64,000 nt of DNA from Alloalcanivorax profundimaris (GCF_015265435.1 NZ_JABJWH010000015.1:1-64000), one strand, 5' to 3'. Counted from the first letter of the stretch, positions 25,407 through 34,387 are shown. The notes: generated from the sequence alone by a model not told the origin. Made by a program: numbers and translations.

Positions 25407-27667
25407 CAGTCCGCCCCGGAGGAAGCCGGCGCGTCACCGACCCGGCCCAGGGCGTCGATCACGTCCTTCTGGGCGCCCAGGCTCAGGTCGATCACCTCGC
25501 GGGCCTGTTCCACGTAGTAGGCGAGCTGTTCGTCGCTGCGCTCGGCGGAGCGGGCCAGGGCCTCTTCCACGCGCTGCAGGGTCGCCAGCAGGCCCTCGTT
25601 GGCCTCGCCGAAGCGGGCCACGGCGGCGCCGAAGGCCTCGCCCAGGCTGGCCACTTCCTTGGCGCCACCGGTGAGGTCGCCGGCCAGGGTTTCCAGTTGC
25701 GTGCTTTGTTGTTCCACCTGGGCGGTGAAGGTGTCGCTCACCGCGCGCAGGGCGCCGCCGGCGTCCACGATCAGGCTTTCCACCGCCTCGCGCTGGGCCT
25801 CGGCGGCCTGGCGCTGGGCGCCCAGCAGGCGGTCCAGTTCGCTGACCAGGCGCTGGCGCTCTTCCAGCAGAGTGTTGTCGCGCTCACTGTTGCGGGTCAT
25901 TTCCGCGCGCAGTTCGTTGATTACCTCGGCGGCGGCCTTGGGGGTTTCCGAGGCGGTTTCGATCAATCGGGTCATGGGCGCTTCCAGGGCCGTGCCCAGC
26001 TCGGTGAGGTGGCGGGCGGCGGTGGCTTCCAGCTCCGCCAGCCGCTGGCCGGCGGCCTCGCCGCGGGCCTGCTCCTGGTCGCGCAGGGCGGCCAGCTCCT
26101 CGCCGGTGCGGGCGGTGAGCTGGTCCAGGCCGCGCTGTTGCCCGTCCAGCAGTTCCCGCACGGCGCCCTGGAAGGCGTCCCGGTGGCCCTGGAGGGTGGC
26201 GCCGGCGTCGCGCAGCAGGTCGGTGGCCTGTTGTCGCAGGGCGTCCTGTCCCTGGCGCTGGCCCTCCAGCAGCTCGGCGGTGGTGGCCTGGAAGGCGTCG
26301 CCGTGGCGGGCCAGGGCCTGGTCCAGGCCGGCCACCAGTTCCGCGGCGGCCTGGCCCTGTTGTTCCAGGCCCTCCCGCCATTGCCGGGCGGCCTGGTCGA
26401 TGCTGGCCTGGAAGCCTTCGGCGGTGCGCGCCAGTTGCTCCTGGTGGCGGCTGGCCTGCTCCGCCTGTTGCTCGCGGCCGTGTTCGATCATCGCCTGGTT
26501 GTCGGCGCGCAGGCGCTCGGCGGTGTCTTCCAGGGTGCGGGCCAGGTGTTCGGCGGTGTCCGCTTGCTGGCGGTTCTGTTCCGCCAGGCCGTCGCGCCAG
26601 GCATCGGCGGCCTGGCGGGTGGTGTGCTCGAAGCGCTCGCTGAGCGCCGCCAGTTGTTGTTCATGGGCCTGGCGGCCCTCGGCCAGGCCCTGGCGCCAGT
26701 GCTCGCCGAGGCCGGCCAGGTGCTGTTCGGTGACCTCGCCGAGCCGTTCCTGGGTGCGTTCGCTCTGTGCCTGGAGGCGGCCCATGGCGTCTTCCATCAC
26801 CGGCCGCATGCCTTCGGCGGCGAGCCGGGCGCTGTCGCCCAGGTGCTGTTGCAGCCGCTCGCCCAGGGTGTCCGCCAGGGTGCGGTACTCCTCCCCCATG
26901 CGGGCGTGGAAGCGCTCCTGGTTGTCGCTGAGGTTGCCGGCCAGGCGTTCGCCCAGGGCGTCCAGGCGACCGGTAAGCGCTTCCAGTTGCTCGACCACGG
27001 CGGGGAAGGCGTCGGACTGGGCGCGCAGGGCCTGGAAGGCGTCGTGTTGCTGCTGCTTGAGCGAAAAGGGCCGTAGCTCGCGGCTGATCGTGCCGTCCAG
27101 CTCGCGGCTGGCCAGGGTGCGGTCGCGGCGGCACAGGGTGGCGGCCAGGCCCAGCATGGCGGAGGCGGCCACGCCGGCGATGGAGGTGCCGAAGGCGAGG
27201 CTGAGGCCGGCGATGGGCGCCGCCAGGGCGCTTTGAATGGCCTGCAGGTCGGCGCCGCCGTCCAGGGCGGTGACCGCCCCCTGCAGGGTCACGGTCATGC
27301 CGATGAAGGTGCCCAGCAGGCCCAGCATCACCAGCAGGCCGGACAGGTACGGGGTGAGCATGGGGCCGGGCAGGGCCACCGCCTCGCCTTCGATGCGCCG
27401 CCGCACGGCGCCGCGCAGCCCCGCCGGCAAGCTCGCCAGCCAGCCGCCCAGGGCCTGTTCGTCATCGGGGGTGGAGGCCAGGTTCTCGCGCAGGCGGTCG
27501 GTGGCCCGGCGGAAGCGCAGCAACTCCAGGAAGCCGAAACCGTAAACCAGGGCGATCAGCAGGGTGGCGAGCAGCGCCACCGGCTGGCCGGCGAGAAAAC
27601 CGAGCCCCACCCACAGCACCGTGGCGGCGCCCAGGATGAAGGCCAGAACGAAGAGAAAACGTGTCAT
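25406..27667 (-). CDS. MotA/TolQ/ZorA-like channel with long coiled-coil tail (DUF802)
   Basis: The 753-residue protein has four transmembrane segments (about 4-24, 29-49, 107-130 and 150-178). The last two carry the MotA/TolQ/ExbB pattern: GLLVMLGLLGTFIGMTVTLQ and LAAPIAGLSLAFGTSIAGVA. Residues 190-753 are a long cytoplasmic helical tail with dense Gln/Glu/Ala heptads, interrupted by DUF802-type repeats such as LGEHWRQGLAEG, AADAWRDGLAEQ and AARQWREGLEQQ spaced by about 44-50 residues. A MotA-like pore with a very long tail plus a partner MotB-like protein is the layout of ZorAB in Zorya defence. The gene overlaps DUF3348 upstream by four bases and the OmpA gene downstream by one base. Confidence 0.85.
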   Translation of the reverse strand: MTRFLFVLAFILGAATVLWVGLGFLAGQPVALLATLLIALVYGFGFLELLRFRRATDRLRENLASTPDDEQALGGWLASLPAGLRGAVRRRIEGEAVALPGPMLTPYLSGLLVMLGLLGTFIGMTVTLQGAVTALDGGADLQAIQSALAAPIAGLSLAFGTSIAGVAASAMLGLAATLCRRDRTLASRELDGTISRELRPFSLKQQQHDAFQALRAQSDAFPAVVEQLEALTGRLDALGERLAGNLSDNQERFHARMGEEYRTLADTLGERLQQHLGDSARLAAEGMRPVMEDAMGRLQAQSERTQERLGEVTEQHLAGLGEHWRQGLAEGRQAHEQQLAALSERFEHTTRQAADAWRDGLAEQNRQQADTAEHLARTLEDTAERLRADNQAMIEHGREQQAEQASRHQEQLARTAEGFQASIDQAARQWREGLEQQGQAAAELVAGLDQALARHGDAFQATTAELLEGQRQGQDALRQQATDLLRDAGATLQGHRDAFQGAVRELLDGQQRGLDQLTARTGEELAALRDQEQARGEAAGQRLAELEATAARHLTELGTALEAPMTRLIETASETPKAAAEVINELRAEMTRNSERDNTLLEERQRLVSELDRLLGAQRQAAEAQREAVESLIVDAGGALRAVSDTFTAQVEQQSTQLETLAGDLTGGAKEVASLGEAFGAAVARFGEANEGLLATLQRVEEALARSAERSDEQLAYYVEQAREVIDLSLGAQKDVIDALGRVGDAPASSGAD

Positions 27668-28404
27668 GTGCGGTCGCGTACCTCGTTATGCAAAGCGTCC
27701 AGCAGGCCGCGCGGCGGCTCCAGCCGGGCTTCCAGTTCGGCGAGCAGCAGCAGCTGCATCTCCTGGCAAAAGCGGTGCAGCCAGCCGCCCGGCGCCATCC
27801 AGGCCTGGGGATCGTCGGCGTCGTCGTGCAGCAGGCTGCGCTGTTCGTCCGGCTTGAGCGCGTCGAAGCGCCGGGCCAGCAATTTGGGGATGGCGCCGAA
27901 ACAGCGCCGCGCCCAGGCGGTGAGGGTGGCATCGAACACCGCGTCCAGCTCCGCCAGCCGGGCGGCCTCCGGCCCGCAATCCGCCAGGGCGCCGCGCAGC
28001 CGCGCGCGCACCGGTTGCAGGCCGGCGGTGAGCTGGCGCTGGCGGGCCACGTAGAACGCCTGGTAGGGCTCGAAGTCCGCCTGGGGCGCCGGCAGGCCGT
28101 TGCGGGTGCCCAACTGCTCCGGCTCGAACGCCCGGGTCAGGCCGGCCAGCAACTTGTCGCGGGCCTTGTCCAGGTCGCCGCGCAGCCGCTGGAGGTCCTT
28201 GTCGCCGGCCAGGAAGGGGCCGCCGGCGCGGTGGGCGTTGGCGGCGTCCAGGGCCACGGTGTCCGACAGATCGAACAGCCGCCCCAAGCGTTCGGCGAAG
28301 TCGCCGTCGGGCTGGCCGTCGAGCAGTTGCAGCTCGCCCAGCAGGCGCGCCAGCCGGCCGCCCGGATAGGATGCTTGTGGAAGGCTGTGCATGCCGTTGC
28401 TCAT
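27664..28404 (-). CDS. DUF3348-family protein, first gene of the motor-like operon
   Basis: The 246-residue protein from ATG 28404 is soluble and helical. DUF3348 features include LARLLGELQLLDGQPDGDFA near the start, LFDLSDTVALDAAN and a C-terminal GWLHRFCQEMQLLLLAELEA. It has no enzymatic motif. The next gene starts four bases before this stop (ATGA), so expression is coupled to the MotA-like channel. The same order DUF3348, DUF802, OmpA, DUF2894 is known from other beta- and gammaproteobacteria, but to my knowledge no function has been assigned. The start is uncertain; ATG 28392 is an alternative. Confidence 0.78.
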   Translation of the reverse strand: MSNGMHSLPQASYPGGRLARLLGELQLLDGQPDGDFAERLGRLFDLSDTVALDAANAHRAGGPFLAGDKDLQRLRGDLDKARDKLLAGLTRAFEPEQLGTRNGLPAPQADFEPYQAFYVARQRQLTAGLQPVRARLRGALADCGPEAARLAELDAVFDATLTAWARRCFGAIPKLLARRFDALKPDEQRSLLHDDADDPQAWMAPGGWLHRFCQEMQLLLLAELEARLEPPRGLLDALHNEVRDRT

Positions 28405-28542
28405 CGCTGCCACCCTGGCCGGATCACGGGCCCGGCGGGGTCCGTCAGCGGGCCCCGGCCGGGCGAAGCGGCACATTCTAATCAGGAACGGCCGGCGATG
28501 ATAATGCCGCGCCGCCGGGCACCGGCCGGCGCCCGGGAATCC

Positions 28543-29757
28543 TCAGGCCACCGCCAGGTCCCGGGGGAAGCGGCGGATGCGCAGGGTGAGCAGCAGGGCC
28601 CCCAGCAGCGCCGCGCAGGTGAAGCCCACCGCCAAGTGGAAACCGCCGCTGAATTCGATCAGCGCGCCGGCGATGGCCGGGCCCAGGAACTGGCCGGTGG
28701 CGAAGAACACGGTGACGTAGCTGAAGGCGATGGGGATGAAGCGCGGCGCCACCTGGTCGGTGCTGGCGGCCTGGATCATGGTGAATACGCCGTTCACCGC
28801 GCAGCCCATCAGCAGGAAATGGGCGAAGAACACCGGCAGCCCCTGGTCCAGCAGCGGCAGGCCCATGGCCAGGGTGACCACGGCGGTGGCCAGGGTGAGG
28901 GCATTGCCGCGCCCCCAGATGTCCGACAGCGAGCCCCACAGCGGGCCGCTGGCCACCGACAGCAGGCCGGACATGGCCATCAGCCAGCCGGCCACGTCGT
29001 CACCGTGGCCGGCTTCCACCACATAGCTGACCATGAAGATGGACTGGATGATGTAGACCATGCCGATGACGCCATAGACGGTGGCCATGGTGATCACCCG
29101 GGGGTGGCGGTAGATGCGCCATTTGTCCGCCGGCGCCGGCCGTTGCGGATCGTCGCTGCCCAACGGTTCAGGATCGCGCACCGCGATCAGCACCAGGGCC
29201 ACGGCCACCGCCGAGAAGGCGGCGAACAGCCCCCAGGCGAAACGCCAGCCATGGTCGCCGAAGGCGTCGGACAGCCAGGGCACCAGCAGGCCGGTACCGA
29301 ACAGGCCGGCGCCGACGCCGGCGCCCATGCAGCCGATCACCAGGCCGCGCCGCTCCGGGTACCAGGTGGCCAGCAGCGAAACCATGGGTGCGAAGCAGAA
29401 GGCGGTGCCCAGCCCCAGCAGACCCATCAGGCCGAGGATCCAGCGGTAATCGGAGGCCACCGCCAGGCCGGCGAAACCGAAAGTGAGAATGAACAGGCCC
29501 AGGGCCACGGCATTGCGCGCCCCCCAGCGGCCCGCCGCGACCCCGCCCACCAGTACGAACAGCAGATAGCCCAGGGCGGTGACGGTGCCCAGGTTGCCGG
29601 CCTGGCGGTAGCTGAGCCCCAGGTCCTCGCGCATGGGTGGCAGGATCACGCCGTAGGCCAGCCGCGCGAACACGATCGCCACCAGCGCCGTGAGAATGCC
29701 GCCGGTGACCATGATCAGGGCATTGGGGCGGTGCGGCGGTGGCGTGACCAGTGACAT
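28543..29757 (-). CDS. Major facilitator superfamily transporter (YbfB/YjiJ-like)
   Basis: The 404-residue protein has twelve predicted transmembrane helices. The segment LRLAYGVILPPMREDLGLSY, quoted from residue 31 on as RLAYGVILPPMREDLG, is typical of the YbfB/YjiJ and cyanate-permease-like MFS branch. The loop 2-3 motif is AAGRWGARNAVALG. The substrate cannot be predicted. It is on the same strand as the motor-like operon but 138 bases upstream of its first gene, so co-transcription is possible but not indicated. Confidence 0.85.
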   Translation of the reverse strand: MSLVTPPPHRPNALIMVTGGILTALVAIVFARLAYGVILPPMREDLGLSYRQAGNLGTVTALGYLLFVLVGGVAAGRWGARNAVALGLFILTFGFAGLAVASDYRWILGLMGLLGLGTAFCFAPMVSLLATWYPERRGLVIGCMGAGVGAGLFGTGLLVPWLSDAFGDHGWRFAWGLFAAFSAVAVALVLIAVRDPEPLGSDDPQRPAPADKWRIYRHPRVITMATVYGVIGMVYIIQSIFMVSYVVEAGHGDDVAGWLMAMSGLLSVASGPLWGSLSDIWGRGNALTLATAVVTLAMGLPLLDQGLPVFFAHFLLMGCAVNGVFTMIQAASTDQVAPRFIPIAFSYVTVFFATGQFLGPAIAGALIEFSGGFHLAVGFTCAALLGALLLTLRIRRFPRDLAVA

Positions 29758-29892
29758 GCGGGCTTCCAGACGGTGGCGGCGCGAAAAGGGCGCACTACTC
29801 TAGCGCATTGCCAGGTGCGAACCCATCCTGTCCGCTTTCCCGCGTCGGGGGCTACAATCACCCTGTTGACCCTTCACGAGGAGATGGAAACG

Positions 29893-30447
29893 ATGACGAC
29901 GCTGTTCATGGACGGTTTCGGCCGTCACTGGTGGTTGCTGGTGCTCTACGGCGTGCTCGGTGTGCTGGTCGGCCTGTACGCCATGGTCTCCCCCCTGGAG
30001 GCGGCCGTGGCCCTGGCCTGGGCGATCGGTGTTCTGGCCCTGGCCGAGGGCGTGGTGGGGCTGGCGGCCCTGTTCGCCAACGGCGCCGTGGCGGGGCGCG
30101 GCTGGATGCTGTTCTACGCGCTGGTTTCGCTGCTGTTCGGGTTGCTGGCGGTGACCAATCCGGCGGCCACCGCCGGGGCCCTGCTGCTGGTGCTGGCGTG
30201 CTGGTTCGTGGTCGCCGGGGTGTTCCGGGTGCTGTTCGCCTTCCAGATCCGCCGCCATGTGCGGGGCGAGTGGGTGATCGCCGTTACCGGGCTGCTGGGC
30301 ATCGTGCTGGGCGGTTTGTTCCTGGCCAAGCCCCTGGCCGGCCTGGTGGTGGCGACCATCTGGTTCGGCGTCGGCATGCTGATCTACGGCGTGCTGCAGA
30401 TCGTCGCCGGCCTGCGCCTCAGAAGCCTGCACAACCGCGCTTTTTAG
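29893..30447 (+). CDS. HdeD-family (DUF308) membrane protein
   Basis: ATG 29893 is favoured over 29884 because GAGGAG lies nine bases upstream of it. The 184-residue protein has six transmembrane helices in three pairs, with the recurring pattern GVLxVLVGLYAMxxP and the block FGLLAVTNPAATAGALLLVL. These are characteristic of HdeD/DUF308 proteins, linked in E. coli to acid resistance at high cell density. No acid-stress genes are adjacent. The gene is divergent from the MFS transporter. Confidence 0.87.
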   Translation: MTTLFMDGFGRHWWLLVLYGVLGVLVGLYAMVSPLEAAVALAWAIGVLALAEGVVGLAALFANGAVAGRGWMLFYALVSLLFGLLAVTNPAATAGALLLVLACWFVVAGVFRVLFAFQIRRHVRGEWVIAVTGLLGIVLGGLFLAKPLAGLVVATIWFGVGMLIYGVLQIVAGLRLRSLHNRAF

Positions 30448-30545
30448 TCGCGCGGTTTTGTTCGCGGGCCCGGCGCCCGCCATGGCTTGCATTCAGCGGC
30501 GCGAGGGTGTGTTGTTGAGGGGAAATCACGTCACGGAGGTGTGCC

Positions 30546-30809
30546 ATGGCGACCGGATGGGCCCCGGAAGGTGCGGTGCAGGATCAGATCGACAGCACGG
30601 TGGATTCGTCAGTGGAGTACGCCCGCAGCCGCCTGCCGGCGGGCGCCAGCCTGACCCATTGCGAGGAATGCGGCGAGCCGATTCCCGAGGCGCGCCGCCA
30701 GGCCCTGCCCGGCGTGCGCCTGTGCGTGCCCTGCCAGAGCGAGCACGACGACGACCTGCGCTCCGAAGGCTATAACCGGCGCGGCAGCAAGGACAGCCAA
30801 CTGCGCTGA
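30546..30809 (+). CDS. DksA/TraR-type zinc-finger protein (YbiI-like)
   Basis: The 87-residue protein has a C4 zinc finger CEECGEPIPEARRQALPGVR followed by LCVPCQ, the DksA/TraR signature. The N-terminus lacks the long coiled coil of DksA, so it belongs to the short YbiI/TraR-like group that can enter the RNA polymerase secondary channel. The RBS is a strong GGAGGT at 30535-30540. Its stop nearly abuts the convergent AAA ATPase gene. Confidence 0.9.
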   Translation: MATGWAPEGAVQDQIDSTVDSSVEYARSRLPAGASLTHCEECGEPIPEARRQALPGVRLCVPCQSEHDDDLRSEGYNRRGSKDSQLR

Positions 30810-30810
30810 G

Positions 30811-31971
30811 TCAGGGCCAGTGCCAGGTGGGGCGCGTCAGCAGCCCCAGCGCCGGCACCCGGGTTTCCCCCAGTTCCTTTTCCAGCTGAAACCCGGAGCA
30901 GTCCGGCGCCTCATTCAGCGCCGCCACCAGCCGGGTGGCGTGGCTGATCACCCAGATCTGGCTCTGTTCGGCGGCGGCCACGATCAGCCGCGCCAGGGCG
31001 GGCAGCAGGTCCGGGTGCAGGCTGTTCTCCGGCTCGTTGAGGACCATCAGCGACGGCGGACGGGGCGTGAGCAAAGCCGCCACCAGCAGCAGGTAACGGA
31101 GGGTGCCGTCGGACAGCTCGGCGGCGGTGAGCGGGCGCAGCAGGCCGTGCTGATGGAATTCCAGGCGCAGGCGGCCGTCCGGTTGCGCCTCGATGCCCAG
31201 GCGCGCGCCGGGGAAGGCGTCCTCGATGGCCGCGTCCAGGGCGGCGCCATCGCCGATCTCGCGGATGGTCTGCAGGGCGGCGGCCAGATCCCGGCCATCG
31301 TGGTGCAGCACCGGAGTGCGCGTCCCCAGGCGGGTTTGCCGGGCCGGCGCGCCGGCGTCGGTGCGGAAGTGGTCGTAGAAGCGCCAGCCGCGAATGCGTT
31401 CGCGCAGGGCCACCACCTCCGGTGTGGCGCGGGCGTCCGCCACCTGGCTGAACAGGCTGTCGAAGCTGTTCAGGTGCTCGCTGAGCACCCGCCAGCCGTG
31501 GTCGTCGCGGGCTTTCACCATGGGGCCCTGGCGTTCCACCAGCAGCGCCGCCGGGCGCAACGCCGGCCCGGCCCAGATCATTTCCCGTTTGATCTCCGGG
31601 TCCAGGTTGAACACCGTGCGGCTGTCCGGTTGTGGCAGGCCCAGCTCGATGAGATAACCGAAATCCTCGCCGGCGAAGCCCAGCCGCAGGCGCCGGGGCC
31701 CCTGGCGCGGCCCGCCTTGCACCGGCGCGGTGCCGTCACGCATGGCCCGGGTCAGGGTTTCCGGGCCGGCCCAGAAGGTGGATTCCAGACCACCCTCGTG
31801 GGCCAGAGCCGACACCACATCGTCCCGGGCGGTGGCGGCCAGCAGTCGCAACGCCCGATAGAGATTGGACTTGCCGCTGCCGTTGGCGCCGGTCACCACA
31901 TTGAGCGGCCCCAGAGGCAGAGCCAGATCGAGCACCGAACGGTAGTTGTTGATCGCCAATGTGGTCAGCAT
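30811..31971 (-). CDS. AAA-family ATPase (RecF/OLD-like, ABC-type P-loop)
   Basis: From ATG 31971 the product has 386 residues. The Walker A motif GANGSGKS lies near residue 33, the ABC-like signature LSDGTLRYLLLVAALL near 295, and Walker B with its glutamate is LMVLNEPENSLHPDL. A His-containing switch (ISHATRL) follows. This is the SMC/RecF-type ATPase head found in OLD-family and orphan AAA_21 proteins. No TOPRIM nuclease domain follows and no partner endonuclease gene is adjacent, so a phage-defence role is not supported. Related orphan ATPases are common and functionally unassigned. Confidence 0.82.
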   Translation of the reverse strand: MLTTLAINNYRSVLDLALPLGPLNVVTGANGSGKSNLYRALRLLAATARDDVVSALAHEGGLESTFWAGPETLTRAMRDGTAPVQGGPRQGPRRLRLGFAGEDFGYLIELGLPQPDSRTVFNLDPEIKREMIWAGPALRPAALLVERQGPMVKARDDHGWRVLSEHLNSFDSLFSQVADARATPEVVALRERIRGWRFYDHFRTDAGAPARQTRLGTRTPVLHHDGRDLAAALQTIREIGDGAALDAAIEDAFPGARLGIEAQPDGRLRLEFHQHGLLRPLTAAELSDGTLRYLLLVAALLTPRPPSLMVLNEPENSLHPDLLPALARLIVAAAEQSQIWVISHATRLVAALNEAPDCSGFQLEKELGETRVPALGLLTRPTWHWP

Positions 31972-32044
31972 CCCTTGACCTCCGCCCCGTGAAAACAGTG
32001 CGCAGCTTAGCACCATTGCCACTGGTTCACAGGGGCGCCACCGG

Positions 32045-33703
32045 TTAGACCACGGTGGCGGCGTGGCGGCCGGCGCGGCGCCCGGAGAAGATGCAGCCGC
32101 CCAGGAAAGTGCCCTCCAGGGCGTTGTAGCCGTGGTAGCCGCCGCCGCCGAAGCCGGCCACTTCACCGGCGGCGTACAGGCCGGCCACCGGGTCGCCGGC
32201 GTCGTCGAGCACCTGGCCGTCCACGTTGGTGTGCAGGCCGCCCAGGGTCTTGCGGGTGAGGATGTGCAGGCGCACGGCGATCAGCGGGCCGTGTTTCGGG
32301 TCCAGGATCTTGTGCGGTTTGGCGGCGCGGAACAGCTTGTCGCCCAGGTAGTGGCGGGCGCCGTGGATGGCGGTGATCTGGGCGTCCTTGGCGTAGGGGT
32401 TGTCCATCTGGTTGTCGCGGGCGGTGAGCTCCGCGAGCAGGCGCCCGTGGTCGATGCGGTTCTCGCCAGTGAGCCGGTTCATGCCGTCCACCAGGGTCTT
32501 CAGGTCATTGGCCACCACGAAGTCCTCGCCGTGTTGCTTGAACGCTTCCACCGGCGGCGGCGCGCCCTTGCCCAGGCGGCTCTTGAGCACTTCCTTCCAT
32601 TGCCCGGAGGTCATGTCCGGGTTCTGTTCCGAGCCGGACAGGGCGAATTCCTTTTCGATGATCGACTGGTCGAGCACGAACCAGGAGTAGTCGTGGCCGC
32701 TGCGCAGGATTTCCTTGAGCGTGGCCAGGGTGTCGTAGCCGGGCAGGCAGGGTGCCGGCAGGCGCCGGCCGTTGGCGTCGAACCACATGGACGAGGGCCC
32801 GGGAATGATGCGGATGCCGTGGGCCGGCCAGATCGGGTTCCAGTTCTTCATGCCCTCGGTGTAATGCCACATGCGGTCGCTGTTGATCACCGCCGCGCCG
32901 GCCTCCCGGGTGATGGCGATCATGCGCCCGTCCACATGGTGGGGCACGCCGGAGAGCATGTGCGCCGGCGGTTCGCCGAGCCGGTCCTCGGGCCAGTATT
33001 CGCGCACCAGATCGTGGTTGCCGCCGATGCCGCCGGAGGTCACCAGCACGGCGCCGGCGTGGAATTCGAACGCGTCGATCGGGTCCCGGGAGGAGCGCTC
33101 GCCTCGCTGCACGGAGCTGGGGGCGAGCATCTCGCCGGCCACGCCGGTGACGCGGCCATCGGCGGTCAGCACCCGGCTGACCCGGTGGCGCGCCTTGAGG
33201 GTGATGCGCCCGGCGTCCATGTGCTCGCGCACGCGGCGCTCGAACGGCGCCACCACGCCGGGGCCGGTGCCCCAGGTGATGTGGAAGCGCGGCACGGAAT
33301 TGCCGTGGCCGGTGGCGGTGGAGCCGCCCCGTTCCGCCCAGCCCACCACCGGGAACCAGCGCATGCCCTGCTCATACAGCCAGGGCCGCATTTCGCCGGC
33401 GGCGAATTCCACGAACGCCTCGGCGGTCTTGCGCGGCCAGTAGTCCTCGTCGCGGTCGAAGCCGGCGCTGCCCAGCCAGTCCTGCAGGGCCAGCTCGGCG
33501 CTGTCCTTGATGCGCATGCGGCGCTGCTCCGGGCTGTCCACCAGGAACAGGCCGCCCAGGGACCAGTGGGCCTGGCCGCCCACGGAATTCTCTCCTTCCT
33601 GCTCGACGATCAGCACCGATTTGCCGGCGTCCGCCAGTTCCGCCGCGGCCACCAGCCCGGCCAGGCCGGCGCCCACCACGATCGCATCGCTGTTGTTGTC
33701 CAT
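32045..33703 (-). CDS. FAD-binding dehydrogenase (fumarate reductase/KstD-like)
   Basis: The 552-residue flavoprotein has the N-terminal Rossmann motif DAIVVGAGLAGLVAAAELAD and the FAD segment SVGGQAHWSLGGLF. The C-terminal GEVAGFGGGGYHGYNALEG closes the FAD site, and TLGGLHTNVDGQVLD is typical of the fumarate reductase/3-ketosteroid dehydrogenase superfamily. It belongs to the COG3573-type predicted oxidoreductases. No signal peptide is present, so it acts in the cytoplasm. The substrate is unknown. It is not linked to steroid-degradation genes. Confidence 0.85.
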   Translation of the reverse strand: MDNNSDAIVVGAGLAGLVAAAELADAGKSVLIVEQEGENSVGGQAHWSLGGLFLVDSPEQRRMRIKDSAELALQDWLGSAGFDRDEDYWPRKTAEAFVEFAAGEMRPWLYEQGMRWFPVVGWAERGGSTATGHGNSVPRFHITWGTGPGVVAPFERRVREHMDAGRITLKARHRVSRVLTADGRVTGVAGEMLAPSSVQRGERSSRDPIDAFEFHAGAVLVTSGGIGGNHDLVREYWPEDRLGEPPAHMLSGVPHHVDGRMIAITREAGAAVINSDRMWHYTEGMKNWNPIWPAHGIRIIPGPSSMWFDANGRRLPAPCLPGYDTLATLKEILRSGHDYSWFVLDQSIIEKEFALSGSEQNPDMTSGQWKEVLKSRLGKGAPPPVEAFKQHGEDFVVANDLKTLVDGMNRLTGENRIDHGRLLAELTARDNQMDNPYAKDAQITAIHGARHYLGDKLFRAAKPHKILDPKHGPLIAVRLHILTRKTLGGLHTNVDGQVLDDAGDPVAGLYAAGEVAGFGGGGYHGYNALEGTFLGGCIFSGRRAGRHAATVV

Positions 33704-33780
33704 GATGATGCCCCTGGAAGGTTGCGAGGCCTTAAACCTAGCAGGTTTCTGGCACCATCGTCAGGCATTCGCCGCCGGGG

Positions 33781-34299
33781 TCAGCCGAAGTCGGGCAGGG
33801 CGGCCTGGCCGCCGGCGTGCCGGCGCTCGTGGTCGAGCAGCCATTGCTTGCGCTCCAGGCCGCCGCCGTAGCCGGTGAGGGTGCCGTTGGCGCCGATCAC
33901 CCGGTGGCAGGGCACGATGATGCCCAGCGGGTTGCGGCCGTTGGCCAGGCCCACGGCGCGGGACGCCCCCGGGTTGCCGAGGCGGCGGGCCAGCTCGCCG
34001 TAGCTTTCGGTCTCGCCGTAGGGGATCTCCGCCAGGGCCCGCCAGACGCTTTGCTGGAAGTCGCTGCCGCGCGGTGCCAGTGGCAGCTCGAACTCGCGCA
34101 ACTGGCCGGCGAAGTAGGCCGCCAGCTGTTCCCGGGCGGCGCGGAACAGGGCGTCGTCCCGGTAGCGTTCCCGGTCCGCCTCGGGCCTTTCCTTCCAGCG
34201 CTTCATGTACAGCCCGGTGAGCGCCTCGCCGTTGCCGGTGAGCAGCAAGGGGCCCAGGGGGGACTCGATCGGATGATGGACATCGGCGTCGGTGTGCAT
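33781..34299 (-). CDS. ogt: Methylated-DNA-protein-cysteine methyltransferase
   Basis: The 172-residue protein carries the active-site motif IIVPCHRVIGANGTLTGYGG, whose Cys accepts the alkyl group from O6-alkylguanine or O4-alkylthymine in a suicide reaction. Upstream segments FQQSVWRALAEIPYGETESY and SRAVGLANGRNP form the DNA-binding helix and Asn hinge. ATG 34299 is chosen because GGAG lies five to eight bases upstream. It is a second alkylation-repair gene in the window besides the Ada-AlkA fusion at 62733, but they are not linked. Confidence 0.95.
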   Translation of the reverse strand: MHTDADVHHPIESPLGPLLLTGNGEALTGLYMKRWKERPEADRERYRDDALFRAAREQLAAYFAGQLREFELPLAPRGSDFQQSVWRALAEIPYGETESYGELARRLGNPGASRAVGLANGRNPLGIIVPCHRVIGANGTLTGYGGGLERKQWLLDHERRHAGGQAALPDFG

Positions 34300-34387
34300 G
34301 GTGTCTCCGCCAGGGTAACCGGTGATAATCGCCATTGTAGGCGGGCCGCGAGAGGCGGGCTCGCTGTTTTCGGACATGGCGGGCGCG

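Noticed and set aside
24780-27667. MotA/MotB-like pair as flagellar stator or TolQR
   Set aside because: No flagellar or Tol-Pal genes are near. The tail of about 560 residues and the fixed DUF partners do not fit either system.
27661-29754. A 697-codon open frame opposite the DUF3348 and MFS genes
   Set aside because: It crosses two real genes and their spacer, with low-complexity Gln/His/Gly translation.
30811-31971. AAA ATPase as part of a phage-defence system
   Set aside because: No nuclease, TOPRIM or reverse transcriptase gene is adjacent, and the protein lacks a fused effector domain. It looks like an orphan RecF/OLD-type ATPase.
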